Positions 1-14,545 of a DNA stretch of 64,000 bases are shown piece by piece. Position 1 is the stretch's first letter; each line of letters opens with the position of its first letter. The notes beneath the pieces are model-generated. The model searched no databases and was not told where the DNA came from. It saw nothing but the letters and a program-made list of their open reading frames with translations. This stretch comes from Xylona heveae TC161. Lineage: Eukaryota > Ascomycota > Xylonomycetes > Xylonales > Xylonaceae. A program made the translations under genes and the position numbers. The stretch covers positions 558,001 to 622,000 of the forward strand of contig NW_017264194.1 of assembly GCF_001619985.1 (NCBI RefSeq), read 5' to 3'.

Positions 1-1228
1 TGTGACATCTTCGGATGGAATCGATTAATGTTTTTTTTTTCCCCTTTAATTTCGACCAAGGGCATTGGCATCTGGTATGAAGGCTTATTGCACTATCCTG
101 CGTGCATCCATGTGTGATTTATAACGCCCCTTTGTTCCCTGCTTCTGAGCTCAGCTGAATCGTCCTTTCTCCAAAATTAGTCAAATCAGTCACGTTTACT
201 CATGAAATAATGTCTGGCTTTGCTTGGTGGCTTCGAAAGCATTTATTTCGGGCAGCGCTGGTTGCAAAGTACAAGATCCCCATGTCTTTTTGCGGGTTCT
301 TGAGGTGTCTCCGTATATCTGATTTAATGATTGCATTTCTTTCCATATCTCATAATTCTAAACATTCTTCACTCCTTATTATCCGTCCATGGTGCTACAA
401 GTCGACCTTCGTTATGTGTCTGATATGATTGGCCACTTTAACATGCTGCTCAGTGGCCATTACTCATGAACGCGAGCGTTTGCAAATACACAGTGTGGCC
501 CGAGAAGCCTGTTTCCGAAAAAGATTATGGTTTTGTTCTCACATGGCCACAAGCGTGAGGGATTTAGCGGGGAGATGCGTCCTGTTCAATATCTCGAGCA
601 GTAGCAAGTTCGTTACAATCTCCAGACAATACATTAGAGTGCAACGATCTCAATGTGCTTTTCAGCTTACAGCATCGAGGTAATCGATGCAACGCAGCGC
701 GCTTTAGATACAGGGTCTTGCGAATAATACAAGTTCCATGGCGACGAGAATATGTAACCTCTGCTGATTCCCAAATTTTCACAAGAGTCGGAACGACTCT
801 TCAAAGTCAGGCGCCCAGCCATGGGTAATTATCATCTACGCTCAGCGCTCAAGACAAGACCAGTATTGTACAACTAGACTCGCCATCAGTAGTAATGTGA
901 GGTGCTGGCGTAACATGTAGATAAAGAAGAAAAGAAGAAAAAGTTTCGGTCGGTTGATGTTGAGCCTATAAATGCGGCAGGCGGTTTGCGCTATGCTTAG
1001 TTTGGATTAGCGTCTAGCTCTTGTCGAGCAAGGTAAACCAAGGGGAGCGGTAGTGATCTGGCCGTAAAGGTACGGTTTGGACCACGCTGTACGGACATCA
1101 ATTACCCCACGAGTCACTGCGGGACGTGAGGTTGATATTTCTCCACGAAGCTATCACAGAACCTTTATCCGGATCCTGGAGCCAGAGGATTGTGAAGTTG
1201 CGGTAGTCGACGAGACCATCCTGCTAGA
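1..1228. other. Intergenic / SEC23 upstream region
   Basis: No supportable gene is seen on either strand. The open frames here are short and lack recognisable motifs. The last few hundred bases presumably carry the SEC23 promoter and 5' leader. The 3' end of a gene lying left of the window cannot be excluded. Confidence 0.5.
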
Positions 1229-3874
<2,646 letters not shown>

Positions 3875-4449
3875 TGTGGTAGACAATTCGCATTATTTAT
3901 TGGGGGGGTTTGCCGTTGTTTTCTATTCTCGTGTGTTTATCAACCCTGATCTCTTTTTGTATTGAAATAGCTTTCAAGCGCTAGATATTTATGCAGATAT
4001 TTGTTTAAAGCTCCTGGGGAATTGAAATTGGTCGCAATATGAGTTGAATATGGTTTCTATATGATTTGTACTAAATGCAACTTGCCAATTCGCAAGTTCA
4101 ACGTTTGTCTGTTCTACAAAACGGGTTGACGGCTTGACGGTGACTCCCAACGCTCGCAAGAGACGACATCAACCATAGGAAAGCAACGAGGCAACCATAG
4201 GAAACAAGGCAAAAGCGAAAGTACGCTAGCGCCCGCGCGCTAGTCTCATAATGGAAAAGGAGAACCTCCGAGGGCTCGAGAGCAACTGGATGCTTAGTAA
4301 GGACTCAAGCGAATGCCAAGAGTTCGCCTAACGCACATGAGGGTTTACACCCTGCGAAATATCCTACTTTGACAATCGCGACTTCAACCGATTTCCTCGA
4401 CAACCCTCAGGAGCAAGACCAGAGAGACTGACAACCTTTCGCATCCGCC
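3875..4449. promoter_or_regulatory. RPL12 upstream region with a 13-bp direct repeat
   Basis: This 575-bp spacer separates the SEC23 stop from the RPL12 start. A direct repeat CAACCATAGGAAA occurs at 4170-4182 and 4192-4204, 22 bp apart (about two helical turns), followed by a GC-rich element around 4222-4245. The position suits a ribosomal-protein promoter. No factor is assigned; the regulatory role is inferred. Confidence 0.4.
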
Positions 4450-5246
4450 ATGCGTAAGTATCGTCCTTTGGATATAATGCTCGTCGATGGCGGCGGCTGA
4501 TATTTGATTTTTAATAGCTCCCAAGATCGACCCCAATGAGATTAAGATCATGTATGTTATAAAATTCTTTGGATTTCCCTTCGTCTTTTTGGAGCGCTAT
4601 TGCGCATTACAAGCGCAAAAGAAAATAGCTGCTAACATTGATACTCCAGCCACCTGAGGGCCACAGGTGGTGAGGTCGGTGCCTCGTCTGCTCTTGCCCC
4701 CAAGATCGGTCCTCTTGGTCTGTCCCCCAAGAAGGTTGGTGAAGATATTGCCAAGGCCACCGGTGACTGGGTACGTTTGAACAAGTTCCAAACCTGAAAT
4801 CACTATAAAGGACCGCATCTAATACTCGGCATTTACACAGAAAGGTCTCCGTGTGACGATCAAGCTCACCGTCCAAAACCGTCAAGCCGCCGTCTCCGTT
4901 GTCCCTGCGGCCTCCTCCCTTGTCATCAAGGCCCTCAAGGAGCCTCCCCGGGACCGCAAGAAGACCAAGAACATCAAGCACACCAAGTCCATCCCTCTCG
5001 ATGAGATCATTGAGATTGCCCGCCAGATGCGCTTCAAGTCTCTGGCTAAGGAGCTGAAGGGTACCGTCAAGGAGGTCTTGGGAACTGCTTTCTCCGTTGG
5101 CTGCCAGGTTGACGGCCGCAGCCCCAAGGAGATCTCTGACGCCATTGAGGAGGGCGAGATTGAGAGTATGTTTTACCGTGTCCTATTTTCACAGGAGGTT
5201 CAACGAGCAGGTTGCTGACATGACTTTTACAGTTCCTGAGGAGTAA
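4450..5246 (+). CDS. rpl12: 60S ribosomal protein L12 (uL11)
   Basis: This large-subunit protein of the GTPase-associated centre binds the L11-type stalk base of 25S rRNA. Five exons (4450-4453, 4518-4551, 4650-4770, 4841-5165, 5233-5246) join to exactly 165 residues, the family length. Exon 1 carries only ATG plus one base, and the last exon encodes only the IPEE tail; split starts of this kind are typical of fungal ribosomal-protein genes. Diagnostic stretches include [35 protein letters not shown] and [20 protein letters not shown]. The coding exons are rich in C-ending codons, consistent with high expression. Four introns in a gene this short also fit a highly expressed ribosomal-protein gene. 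Confidence 0.97.
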
Positions 5247-6370
5247 ATTTCCTAAAAAATATAGGGAAGGGTTATTCGGTCTAGATTTTTTTTTTACATA
5301 ATCTTTCATGTACCCAAAAAAACATGATTCTATGACCGCTTACGACGGCGTCCACGGCTGGGTCGGGTTTTCCGTTTCTCATTATCTTTCTTCAACCATT
5401 TTCTACGTGCTTTCTTTTCCCCCTCTCATCTGACGATATGATTCAACGTGAAGATCATTCTTGTTGCTTGACTCTAAGCACACTTTGCCACACTCTGGCC
5501 TTAACCTTGTCCGGTTTTCGTTTCGGCGAATCCCTGGGCTACCCCACGGTTTGGGCCTATTTTGACGCAAAGGAGATACAACTCTAGACCTATTACTCAC
5601 CGCGGCATCTTGTCTGGTCTCTGATCGGCGTGGGTGCAGTGGTCCATCTTTTCAGGCCTACATCCATTCATTATACATGACTTTTATATGCTAGTTATTT
5701 ACGGCTTATTGTGTTTACAATTCGGCCTTCGTAGAATCAATACAATATTTTCTCATACATGAGTTCCAATCAATGTTGTTTTGTCTTCCCGCCATTGTTC
5801 TAACGTAGCGAATTCTTCGCATTTTTTCCCAAGATGGACATTTTATCCTACAGTGAATGTTCTATATTGTTATTCTTTTAATTCAATATTTCTTTTGCTT
5901 TTCTTATTTCATTTCTTTCTATTTCCATTTCCATTTCTATTTCTCTTTTATTTTATTTTTTTTTTTTCTTTTATTTCTCTATTCTAATTTCCGTTTCTAT
6001 ACATACCTAGATATTTTGTTTTATTTTAAAAGAAAATATTTATCCATTCATTTGTTTTCGTTCCTCGGATTGTATCTTGTCAACTTGTGTTCTTATTCCT
6101 TTCCACCTTTATCTTTTTTTCTTCTTCGTCCTTTTAATTTTTTCCCCCTTCCTTTTTCTTTTCTCCTTTTGATAACTTAGATATCTACATACATATTGCA
6201 TTCTTTACTCCTTCATCCTCATAATTAAGGCGGTCCTTTTCAAATCACCATCCCATCCACGGTCCATCATCCACTATCCACCATTTAGATCCTACTCTAT
6301 GGCCCATGAGTCCATGACCCGCAGACCCGCAGACTCTCATTACGCGTAGCGCATACCGCATACAACTTAT

Positions 6371-6422
6371 CTTTATCTTTATCTTTATCTTTATCTTTAT
6401 CTTTATCTTTATCTTTATCTTT
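6371..6422. repeat. Hexanucleotide microsatellite (CTTTAT)n
   Basis: Eight complete CTTTAT units plus a partial ninth, without interruption. A perfect array of this length suggests recent slippage. Confidence 0.95.
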
Positions 6423-6570
6423 ACATTTACCTTACCTTACCTTACTTTTACTGTAACTGTAGAGTTGGGTCCCAGACTCCCAGGTAGTTATCACCTATCA
6501 CCATGTACAGTAAAGTACTAAAGCCTTAGTATCTTACTCCCTTTCACCGCCTCCGGCCTCCCTCTGTTCT

Positions 6571-6634
6571 TCAACGAATCAACGAATCAACGAATCAACG
6601 AATCAACGAATCAACGGATCAACGGTTCAACGGT
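6571..6634. repeat. 8-bp tandem repeat, TCAACGAA x8
   Basis: Five identical TCAACGAA units are followed by three diverged ones (TCAACGGA, then TCAACGGT twice). The divergence is polarised towards the right end. Confidence 0.95.
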
Positions 6635-6710
6635 ATCATCTCCTGTCTTGTCTATCAGATGACTTATACCTTATACTTTATACTTATATCTATGACTTAT
6701 AGCTAATAGC

Positions 6711-6730
6711 TTATAAGTTATAACTTATAA
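6711..6730. repeat. Perfect 20-bp A/T-rich palindrome
   Basis: The sequence TTATAAGTTATAACTTATAA equals its own reverse complement and has no spacer. Symmetry stops at both outer bases. It could extrude as a cruciform or be a slippage by-product of the TTATA-rich surroundings. Confidence 0.9.
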
Positions 6731-6855
6731 CGTACTTTGGGTTCTGTTTTCTAAACGCGACTGTGTCACTGTGAGTGTTTGTTAAATTGGTCCATTGTCT
6801 GACATTGTTCACTGTCCACTGTCTACTGCCCGACTGTCTGGGCGACCGATTGACA

Positions 6856-6879
6856 GAGTCATGGAGTCATGGAGTCACG
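6856..6879. repeat. 8-bp tandem repeat, GAGTCATG x3
   Basis: Two perfect GAGTCATG units plus GAGTCACG. The unit length matches the 8-bp array at 6571-6634, but the sequence is unrelated. Confidence 0.8.
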
Positions 6880-6984
6880 AAGCTTCTGGCCTGCTGGCTG
6901 CTAACCGTGTGGCTGTTCCTGGCTGCTGCTGAGTGCTTGAGTGCTCTACCTGCATATCTGCATCTCCACAATCGGGCCCACCCC

Positions 6985-7060
6985 GCGAGCGTGATAACGT
7001 GATAGCGTGATAGCATGATAATGTGCCGCGTGATAGTGTGCTGCATGATAGACTTATGGA
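6985..7060. repeat. Degenerate GTGATA(G/A)C-type tandem repeat
   Basis: GTGATAACGTGATAGCGTGA-type units recur several times with substitutions, then continue as GTGATAGTGTGC and CATGATAG. The array is imperfect and looks old. Confidence 0.7.
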
Positions 7061-7144
7061 AGTTATAGTTGATACAATGACACAGTTGATAGAGTCGATA
7101 CTCCCTAGATTCCCCGAGTCCCTAGACTATTGTTGTAAACTTGT

Positions 7145-7184
7145 ACTAATCACCAAATCTTAACAAACTAATCACCAAATCTTG
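7145..7184. repeat. Direct repeat of 17 bp, 23-bp period
   Basis: ACTAATCACCAAATCTT occurs at 7145-7161 and again at 7168-7184 with a 6-base spacer. Confidence 0.85.
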
Positions 7185-8142
7185 ATAATCAATCTAAAGC
7201 GGTAGAAAAATCAAGCCCCGGTAGAGAAGCTAAGTCGTAGTATGAGAATCAGAGTCTAGATCCTGGTAGACAAATAAGCCCCGGACCCCTGTGGATTGAA
7301 TATCGATGAATCATAACCTCGTAAACGGAGCAGCGAGCTGATGAATCATATACCATGACTCATTGACATTGACATTGACACCCATCTACCGTACCGTGGG
7401 ACGACGACTGTATCCGGAGAACAAAGGTACGGTAACTAGTAAGTAGGCAACGATGTTACTTCCTAAAATGCAATATAGTAGATTAGCCATCCTAGTCAAA
7501 GTCAATATAGAACCACAACGACATGTTTCGAGCTAGCGAGTGGGTATTAGTTATACATTACGATAATCCCTCAAGTGATTTGGGGAAAAAAAAAAGGACA
7601 ACTGGAATAGTTGCAATCAAAATCACAATCACGAACGATAGAATTATGAGCAATCAAGATTAATCAAATGATCATTCAAAAAGTCAATTAAGATATCAGA
7701 TTTGTATTGTTCCATCAATCAGATGAGTTCCAATCCATGCCATATCCTGCGAGCGTGCGCCTACGCCAGGAATCCTATTAGCGCCAGCAGATAAAACAAA
7801 AAGTGTAAAGCCTTCCAACCGCCAAGTAGCACGACAATAGATAAAACAAATGGTTGGACAGAAACTGCACATGGCTTTGAAGAGGAGAGTTTTGAAAGGA
7901 GACGACAAAAAGAAATACATGAAAAAAAAAAAAAAGTGATATAGGAGAAATTACATCAGAACAAGAGAGATATCACGAGAGACTTGGGGGTATAAAAGCT
8001 ATAGTGCAAAGAGTCCTCAATGAAGAAAACATGTCGATATTGGACGAAAGAAAGAAAAAAAAGAGAAAAGAAAATATGGTATGAGAATAGGAAGATATGT
8101 CAGACGATACATGTGCAAGGCGCAAAACGATATAAAAAACTT

Positions 8143-9120
8143 TCATGCCAGTAAGGTGGAGAGATTCATCCGGGTATCTCGGCTGGGAGAGCCCTGCTCA
8201 ACGGGGGTGCCCGTCAGCTTCTGAAAGGATGGTAGCTGCACGTGCGAAGACATGGCCAGTGATGTAGGCTGGTGTCGCATGTAATGATAGTCGAGCAGAG
8301 TAGGCTCGGTGGCGAAGCCAGGCCGTGGCAGAGTGGCCGGCTGAGGAGTCAGAGGGGCCTTGCGCTCCGTGTCAAAGCGTGTGAGCGAAGGCAGCTGGTG
8401 CTCATGTTCAGATACATAGGAGTTTGTGCCCAGGTGGAGAATAGGAAGCGATGGTCGCCGGCCCTCCGTTGCAGTGGTAATCGTCGTCGTCGTTCGAGCA
8501 CCGACCAGCGGTGGCAGTTCGACAGATGGAGAGCCAGGCATGCGAGGAGAAAAGGAAAAGACCGATCCCGAGTCCGAGACCAGCGAGGGAGCACCCTCGG
8601 AGGAATCTGCTCTAGAGACAATGGAGAGAGCGGAGGGAGAGGGCAGAGGAGTTTCAATGTGCCTTCGAGAAGGCATAATGTTCAACGATGTGGGACGAGG
8701 ACCAAGCGAGGCAACTGGCTTGGCAAATGATAGTTGCTCAGTCTTCTCGTCAAAGTCCTCGGCGACCCGTCTGCTGTCTCCGCGTCGAATGTAGAGTCGG
8801 CGTCGACGGTTCATGCCTCCATTCCACCAATTCTTTACAGCATTGTCGCTGCGGCCACAGAGGCGCCGGGCGATCTCAGCCCAACGCTTTCCCATCTCGC
8901 CAACGAGCCTTTCAATAACGATGCCTTCCTCTGGAGTAATGGGGTTGTGGTTCAAGGTTGGCTTCAGATTCTGGTGATAGCGCTCCCGGCATTGCTTAGG
9001 TGATCTGGAGCCGATGAGGTGAGAGATCCGGACCCAATTGTGAGCTCCTTGAGAGTGAACAAGTTGAAGTAGATAGGCATCCTCCTGTTGAGACCAGGGT
9101 CCACGCTTGTGAGGGGCCAT
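8143..9120 (-). CDS. flbD: FlbD-type R2R3 MYB developmental transcription factor
   Basis: Single-exon gene of 325 residues. The N-terminus (MAPHKRGPWSQQEDAYLLQL) opens two tandem MYB repeats, at about residues 5-55 and 57-107, with the conserved tryptophans and the segment SRSPKQCRERYHQNLKPTLN. This matches Aspergillus FlbD, a fluffy-pathway regulator that acts upstream of brlA in conidiation. After the repeats comes a basic patch (NRRRRLYIRRG), then a long Ser/Pro-rich tail of low conservation. The start at 9120 is chosen because the in-frame extension upstream has no ATG and MAPHKRG is the conserved FlbD start. Upstream lies an unusually long gene-free region. Identity is strong; the developmental role is transferred from the family. 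Confidence 0.93.
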   Translation of the reverse strand: MAPHKRGPWSQQEDAYLLQLVHSQGAHNWVRISHLIGSRSPKQCRERYHQNLKPTLNHNPITPEEGIVIERLVGEMGKRWAEIARRLCGRSDNAVKNWWNGGMNRRRRLYIRRGDSRRVAEDFDEKTEQLSFAKPVASLGPRPTSLNIMPSRRHIETPLPSPSALSIVSRADSSEGAPSLVSDSGSVFSFSPRMPGSPSVELPPLVGARTTTTITTATEGRRPSLPILHLGTNSYVSEHEHQLPSLTRFDTERKAPLTPQPATLPRPGFATEPTLLDYHYMRHQPTSLAMSSHVQLPSFQKLTGTPVEQGSPSRDTRMNLSTLLA

Positions 9121-10561
9121 GTTTGGCGTGATCAGGTGATGTAGAGTGATATCGACTATCTTGATGCACAAAGAATTGTCGTCAAGCTGATGTTCATATA
9201 TGATCCGGCAGCAACCACGACCATACAGGAATAGAATGATATTCGTAGAGACGTATTGCTAGCAGCTGACTCGTCACGAGAAGATAGAGAAGTAGAAGAG
9301 TGAAGAAGAAATCGAGACTCGTTGGATGATGAGTATTGGGCTGAATTCCTATCAGAGAAACACCGACTGATATCAGTCTCCGGGAAGATCAAGCCAATAC
9401 GTGTTGAGAAGCCTGAAGGAAGTAGGTATATGATGGTGATGATATTGTGGAGGATGAGGAGGAAGAAGAAGAAGAGGAAGAGAAGTAGTGGGAGGCAAAT
9501 GTAGCAGCAGCATTCACGGCTTGGGAGGAGCAGTGCGGGATGGAAGGAGGGCGGGACTTATGTATAGTTGGCGGGAGAGACCAAGGACACGGAAACTAAA
9601 GTACGGGCAGAAGAGCAGCGATCCAGCAATAGGGTTGACAGGAGACATGAGCCCGGGCTAGCCAAGCGGTGACGGGGGTACAACGCTCAGATGGGTACGT
9701 GCGCAGGGACTAGGGAGGTGCATCTGAACGAGAAAGGGTAGCAAAGAGAGGAAGACAAGTGAGAACATGGGTAGTGGATCGGGGGGGAGGGGGATCAAGC
9801 TTATGCGCCAAAAGGGAAAGCGTTTCGAGGCCAAAAAGGAGGGAAATCGTGCAAAAGGTTCGTGCGGGTCACTGAGATGCTGAAATGGGAAGCAACTCCG
9901 CCTCGCCGTGTGCGGATTTGCAAGTCATGGCTTCGTTTCCTTGGATCTGGGACCGGTTGGGGGGGGGGGGGAGTAAAGGATGCGCTGCAGGGGCTCACGA
10001 CTTGCCCACACGCCGGTAAGGCATGTCGTGGATGTGCAGGTTGTGTGTGGGTATGTGTGTGCGTGCGTGTTGTGTGATGGCAGTAAAACGAGCGCAAAGA
10101 GACGAGGGAAAAAAAGAGCCCAAGAGACACTAAATGTGTGGGTTGCGTGTGGAATGGGATACAAGGTCGATGGCTTCATTGCCAAATGGGCAACGATCCG
10201 GCCCACAAGGTCGGAGAAAGGCATGCAAGTGACGCCGAGCCACGTCGTCGGTTCTGGGCCGCATTCCCCCTCGTCATTCACTTACAAATACTTGACCTAC
10301 AGCCAGCCAGCCATGGGCGCCAGATCTCTATGTTCAGACGGGATCCCTAAACCCTTCTTCGTCCGGACTCGCTGCCCTTCTGTGCCACCCTGGTCAAGAA
10401 TAGCGCTCCAGCCAGAGAGGCCAGGTGGAATGAAAGCCGGATGCTGATCCATGCGGCACGCCGGTCACTCGCAAAACCTTGGTTGAGGAGGGTGTTGAGA
10501 ATCAGCGAGCGTCCAACGGAAGAGGCGCCGTCCAGAAATCCGTCAGGGATCACGACCTCCC

Positions 10562-10588
10562 TTTTTTTTTTTTTTTTTTTTTTTTTTT
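10562..10588. repeat. Poly(T) tract, 27 bases
   Basis: An uninterrupted run of 27 T's. It may be a slippage product; length errors are common in such runs. Confidence 0.95.
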
Positions 10589-13500
10589 CGGCGGTCCATA
10601 CCAAGTATAACAGACTTCCGGGGTTTCCCCGGAGTGCGTAGTTCTTTTGGGGGAGAACTTGCGAGGTCTGGTGCATGCGTACGAAACCCGATGGCGGGAA
10701 CAAAATATCCACGCTATCTCGTCGGGAATCGCGCCTCACATCGCAGCATCATCATTTTAATTTACATTGGTGCCGTTAGGAGAGATCTAGTTGAGAAGCC
10801 GCGCGTGTTACGATGGGGGAACTAAAGCCATAGAAGCATGTTGCCAAACCGGGGGTCCCGATCAAGAGGTTCCCCGTCAGTAGTTGTATGCTTGGTCGTC
10901 TGCGAGATCTCGCGGGGCCAAGAAAAGGTGGGCATATCGAAAAGTCATGGTAGTGGTTGTAGTGGTGGGGGGTGTTTAAGGGAGAACCGGAATTCCTCAC
11001 GCCTAGTGTCAAAACTAGTTACGCTCGGGACGCGCGATGAAAACGTGATCTTCGAGTCGTCGGTCTCAGAATAATGAATTTTGAGTGATCCATTCTACCC
11101 AATCGGGGCTGTTTGATCGACATCGGCGAAGTCAAATTTGATCGTGGCGACGAGTGACTATGCATCATCTTCACCACCGTTTCTTCTTGCTCCATTGTTT
11201 CGACCAAACCAAGAGGGGAAAAGACGTGGAGAAGGATTGCGTCTTTGGGGCGATTGCCAAATGACCGAGCCATGCGTTCTGTTCGACGAACTGAATAAGG
11301 AGGGAGGGGCGTGAATGGACGACGACATCGGCGGGAAAATAGGAGCGCCGACCAGGGGCCAGGGTCCGAGCCAAGACCCAAAGCATGGATGCTGTCAGGG
11401 TGGTAGGAGACGCGAACATGGGGAGCTGACATTGGACGCTGCCAGATTGTCGAACGCTGGGATCGGGAACCGATTGAGAGGGTCCAGGGACCCGGTTCCG
11501 ATCGCATGCTGTTGGTTGATTCACCAATGGGAATGTGTAATGGAAACTCAAATCATTCATTAGGGAGTGTCGTAGTGGCATCCGGGACAGGCCCTCCGCT
11601 GCAAATACCGACCGATGCGAACAAGTCTCACTCCATAGTGGGTAACCTTACAGTTGACCACGTTTGGACCGTGCGGCAAGGGAGCGGCCGTCGCCGCTTC
11701 GGGAGCCCGTCGCGCGTGGAGCGCCGTTGCGCGCGCTGAATTTGGTCCAGTTCAGCTGCAAGCTATCGTTTTTCTGGGCACCCACCTTGCGCAAAGCTGG
11801 ACCCAGCTAGACGGCCATTGAAATCAGGCGCCCCCCATTTCTCTTTGGTCGTGCTTGCGACTCGATGGCGCAAGGGCGAACCGTCGTGGCACCCAAACTG
11901 ATAATTTTCCACCTGGCCATGACCGAGGGACTGGTCATGCATGCCTCTTGCAGAACGCCTTCACACGCGAGTGCGAACTTGGAACGGTTTGGAGCTCAGT
12001 TTCGGCCATATGGGAAGCTAAACCACCCGTAACGACGACCGACTGCTCAAGGGGTAACATGAAATCGCCAAATTGTGTGGTGCATAGGAGAGCCTGACCA
12101 CAGCTGGCGTCTCCTATCCAGGCCCGAAAGGGAAAATGATAAATAAAAAGAAAAGTAAAAGGAAAAAGGGAGCGGCCTCCAGGCCGCCAATACCATGGAG
12201 AAGTCGCGCAGGTTTGGCCGTCTCTCGAAACCGCCGAGACGGGACGATGAACAATAGGGTCCAAGGCTAGAAGACGCAGCCAACGTCGACGGCGGCGACG
12301 GTGACGCTGGCTGAGCCAGACCAGATCGGACAAGCAGCAGCAAAAATATGGTCGGCGATCCCGAGACTGGGCACCCCAATCAACGTTAGACACCTGGGGT
12401 AAGATTCCAACGCCTTCAGACCGATCCAAGCTGAGACCAAGAAGGGCGACCACCCTCCTAAGTCGGAGAGGATCTAAACCGACCCTTGGAGGTTGGGAGG
12501 GGCTCGACAGGGGATTATCGGGAAGAGTTTTCGCTAAATGTCTCCCAAAACAGAAAAGGTCATGCTGAGCCATGCCAACCGTGCGTCGGTATGCTCGCCC
12601 AAAATGGCCACTGGCATTGCTCCATGCGTCGTGACGGCAATCCTGGTTGCTCAAATGAGCTGAAGACCATCCATTGCCTCTCTCGATTGGACCCCGGCAG
12701 CTTCCTTTGGCTCATTTGACCTGTCCGATCGGTGCATCTCATGCTCAATCTGGCAATGAGCGTCATTGCTCTTTCTCCCAAGGAGGAAATCACTTTAACG
12801 GGATTCAAGCACGATATTAGTTCAGATCAGATTGGGGAACAGCAGGCAGATCTGCGGAGGGCCAAAGCTTTCCATCATCTTAACCAGGAACTCAAGCCCA
12901 CCCTCCCCTATTCAAATTCTGGTTTCCCCGTCCACCCGTGCTGCCCTCCCAACGGCGTCTTGGTGATCCCAATATAGTCTTGACCAGATGATCCGAAGAA
13001 ACTTTTGATTGTCATGAACAAGGTAGAAGCTCGTGCCGAACACAATCTGAATCCCTACCTCCAACAAATTGTGCAATTGCCTGCAATTGGAACAGAAAAA
13101 TACATCGATTGGAAAACGTCATTATTATTATGATTGCTCTAGCTCGTGTATTTCAAGTCGATGGGCTCGAGTAGTTTTATTGACTTGCCATGGCGGCTCA
13201 CCTGTCGAGCAGTAGCGTGTCGCTCCAATGTACGAATCGACAAAAACGGTTTTCGATCGTCGCGTGAACAGTCACACCCACAGGTACGGTTCCGAGAAAT
13301 GTACTTGGCGTTCAACCTCGTATCTGCCAAATTGACGGTACTCCAAAAGTGCAAATAAATATATTTTATTGTGTCGCAATAGGATGCAGATGACGTTGGT
13401 CCACACCCATGATTTTTTAGTCGCGTTGTCGGTGATAATGTTTGGCAAGATGATGATCGAAGCAGTGGCCTGGCCGTTGGAAGCACCAATTCTTTGCTGT

Positions 13501-14527
13501 TGACACCGAGAAAGCCAACACACCCACCGCTCACACCTATAATCGATACAAACACACAACGCAAGCTTGATCTCGTAATTGTTAAAGAAAGGACCTCAGA
13601 GGGGAGAAAGCCCTTCAACTTACTATCGAGACTCTTCGAGTCAAATGGTCGATTACGGCCAAGGAACCGGCCGCTATGACAAGAACAGGAAGTCTTGCGA
13701 GGGTTCGTCATCTCCGAGATGATGCACTATCCGGCGCGAGGGGACGGGCTTCCGCCCTTGGGTCACCCGCCATTATTGCCAAAAGTCCCTTAACGGCTCT
13801 ACCCACACGATTGGGGCGACTCTTTGGGCGGTCCTACGGCCCCCAAAGGCTGGACAAAATCTGGACCCATGACAACGGGCCAGGCTGCACCTAATGCGCG
13901 CGGGAATCCTCAGGTAGCACGCAGCAGCAGGTCGAAGCAGAGGAAATCTGCGGCCACCGCGGCAGCTGCCGCAGTCTCCAGATGACTTTCTTTTCTGTCC
14001 ATTTTCCCGTAGGCTCTCCTACCCGCGAGGATGGATCGACCGATGAATGGTTCAGCGGCCTGTCCGCTCGGGTCGGTTCAGCTTCCTAGCCTAAAGGGCT
14101 ATAGAGCTGGCGGAAACTTCGGACTAAACGAAGATTTGACAACCCTTGGTTTTGTGATTGAACCGTGGATTAAATCTGGCTTGGCTCTGCTCTCAATTAG
14201 CGGTGGTATAAGTTAGACGAAAACTATTCACCTTATGATATCGTGGTGTTATGAACAATGTGAGGGGAAAATTCCTCCCACACACAAGCCATGAGCGTTG
14301 AGAAAGTTGGTGGGGTGTACTTGCTTCGGGTAAAATACCCCAGGGCTTGGAGGTGTAGTTCGTTGCAAGACTTCTTGACCCCAGAGAAGACTTACCATTG
14401 GAAGGTAACCAATCTCGTATACTCACAGCCCGCGCTCATTCCAAGTGAAAAACGCCCTCTTCGTCCTGCATACCTGAACCTCACGCCCCACTGATCTGTC
14501 GCTTCTTTTTGCTTTGATGCCTGCATA

Positions 14528-14545
14528 TACGGAGTATGCTCCGTA
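14528..14545. repeat. Inverted repeat TACGGAG-tatg-CTCCGTA
   Basis: Perfect 7-bp arms separated by TATG (which can extend the left arm as TACGGAGTA). The 9-mer TACGGAGTA or its complement recurs in other intergenic positions of the window (17133, 27228, 45350). Confidence 0.85.

Larger units (their letters stand above)
5247..8142. other. Repeat-rich intergenic block between RPL12 and flbD
   Basis: About 2.9 kb without a supportable gene. T-rich low-complexity DNA fills 5860-6180. Simple tandem repeats lie at 6371-6422, 6571-6634, 6856-6879, about 6985-7060 and 7145-7184, and a perfect 20-bp A/T palindrome at 6711-6730. The A-rich stretch from about 7570 to 8100 probably includes the flbD 3' untranslated region. 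Long frames in the T-rich part encode only Phe/Leu/Ser low-complexity peptides. Confidence 0.6.

Noticed and set aside
5781-6180. Phe/Leu-rich ORFs in T-rich DNA
   Set aside because: Translation of low-complexity T runs; no codon structure or conserved motif, although they mimic membrane segments.
8272-9003. Several ORFs opposite flbD
   Set aside because: Antisense frames of a clearly coding gene.
11935-12654. 239-codon minus-strand ORF in the flbD upstream region
   Set aside because: Arg/Ser/Leu-rich text with low-complexity patches, no motif and no neighbouring exons; length is plausible by chance in GC-rich DNA.
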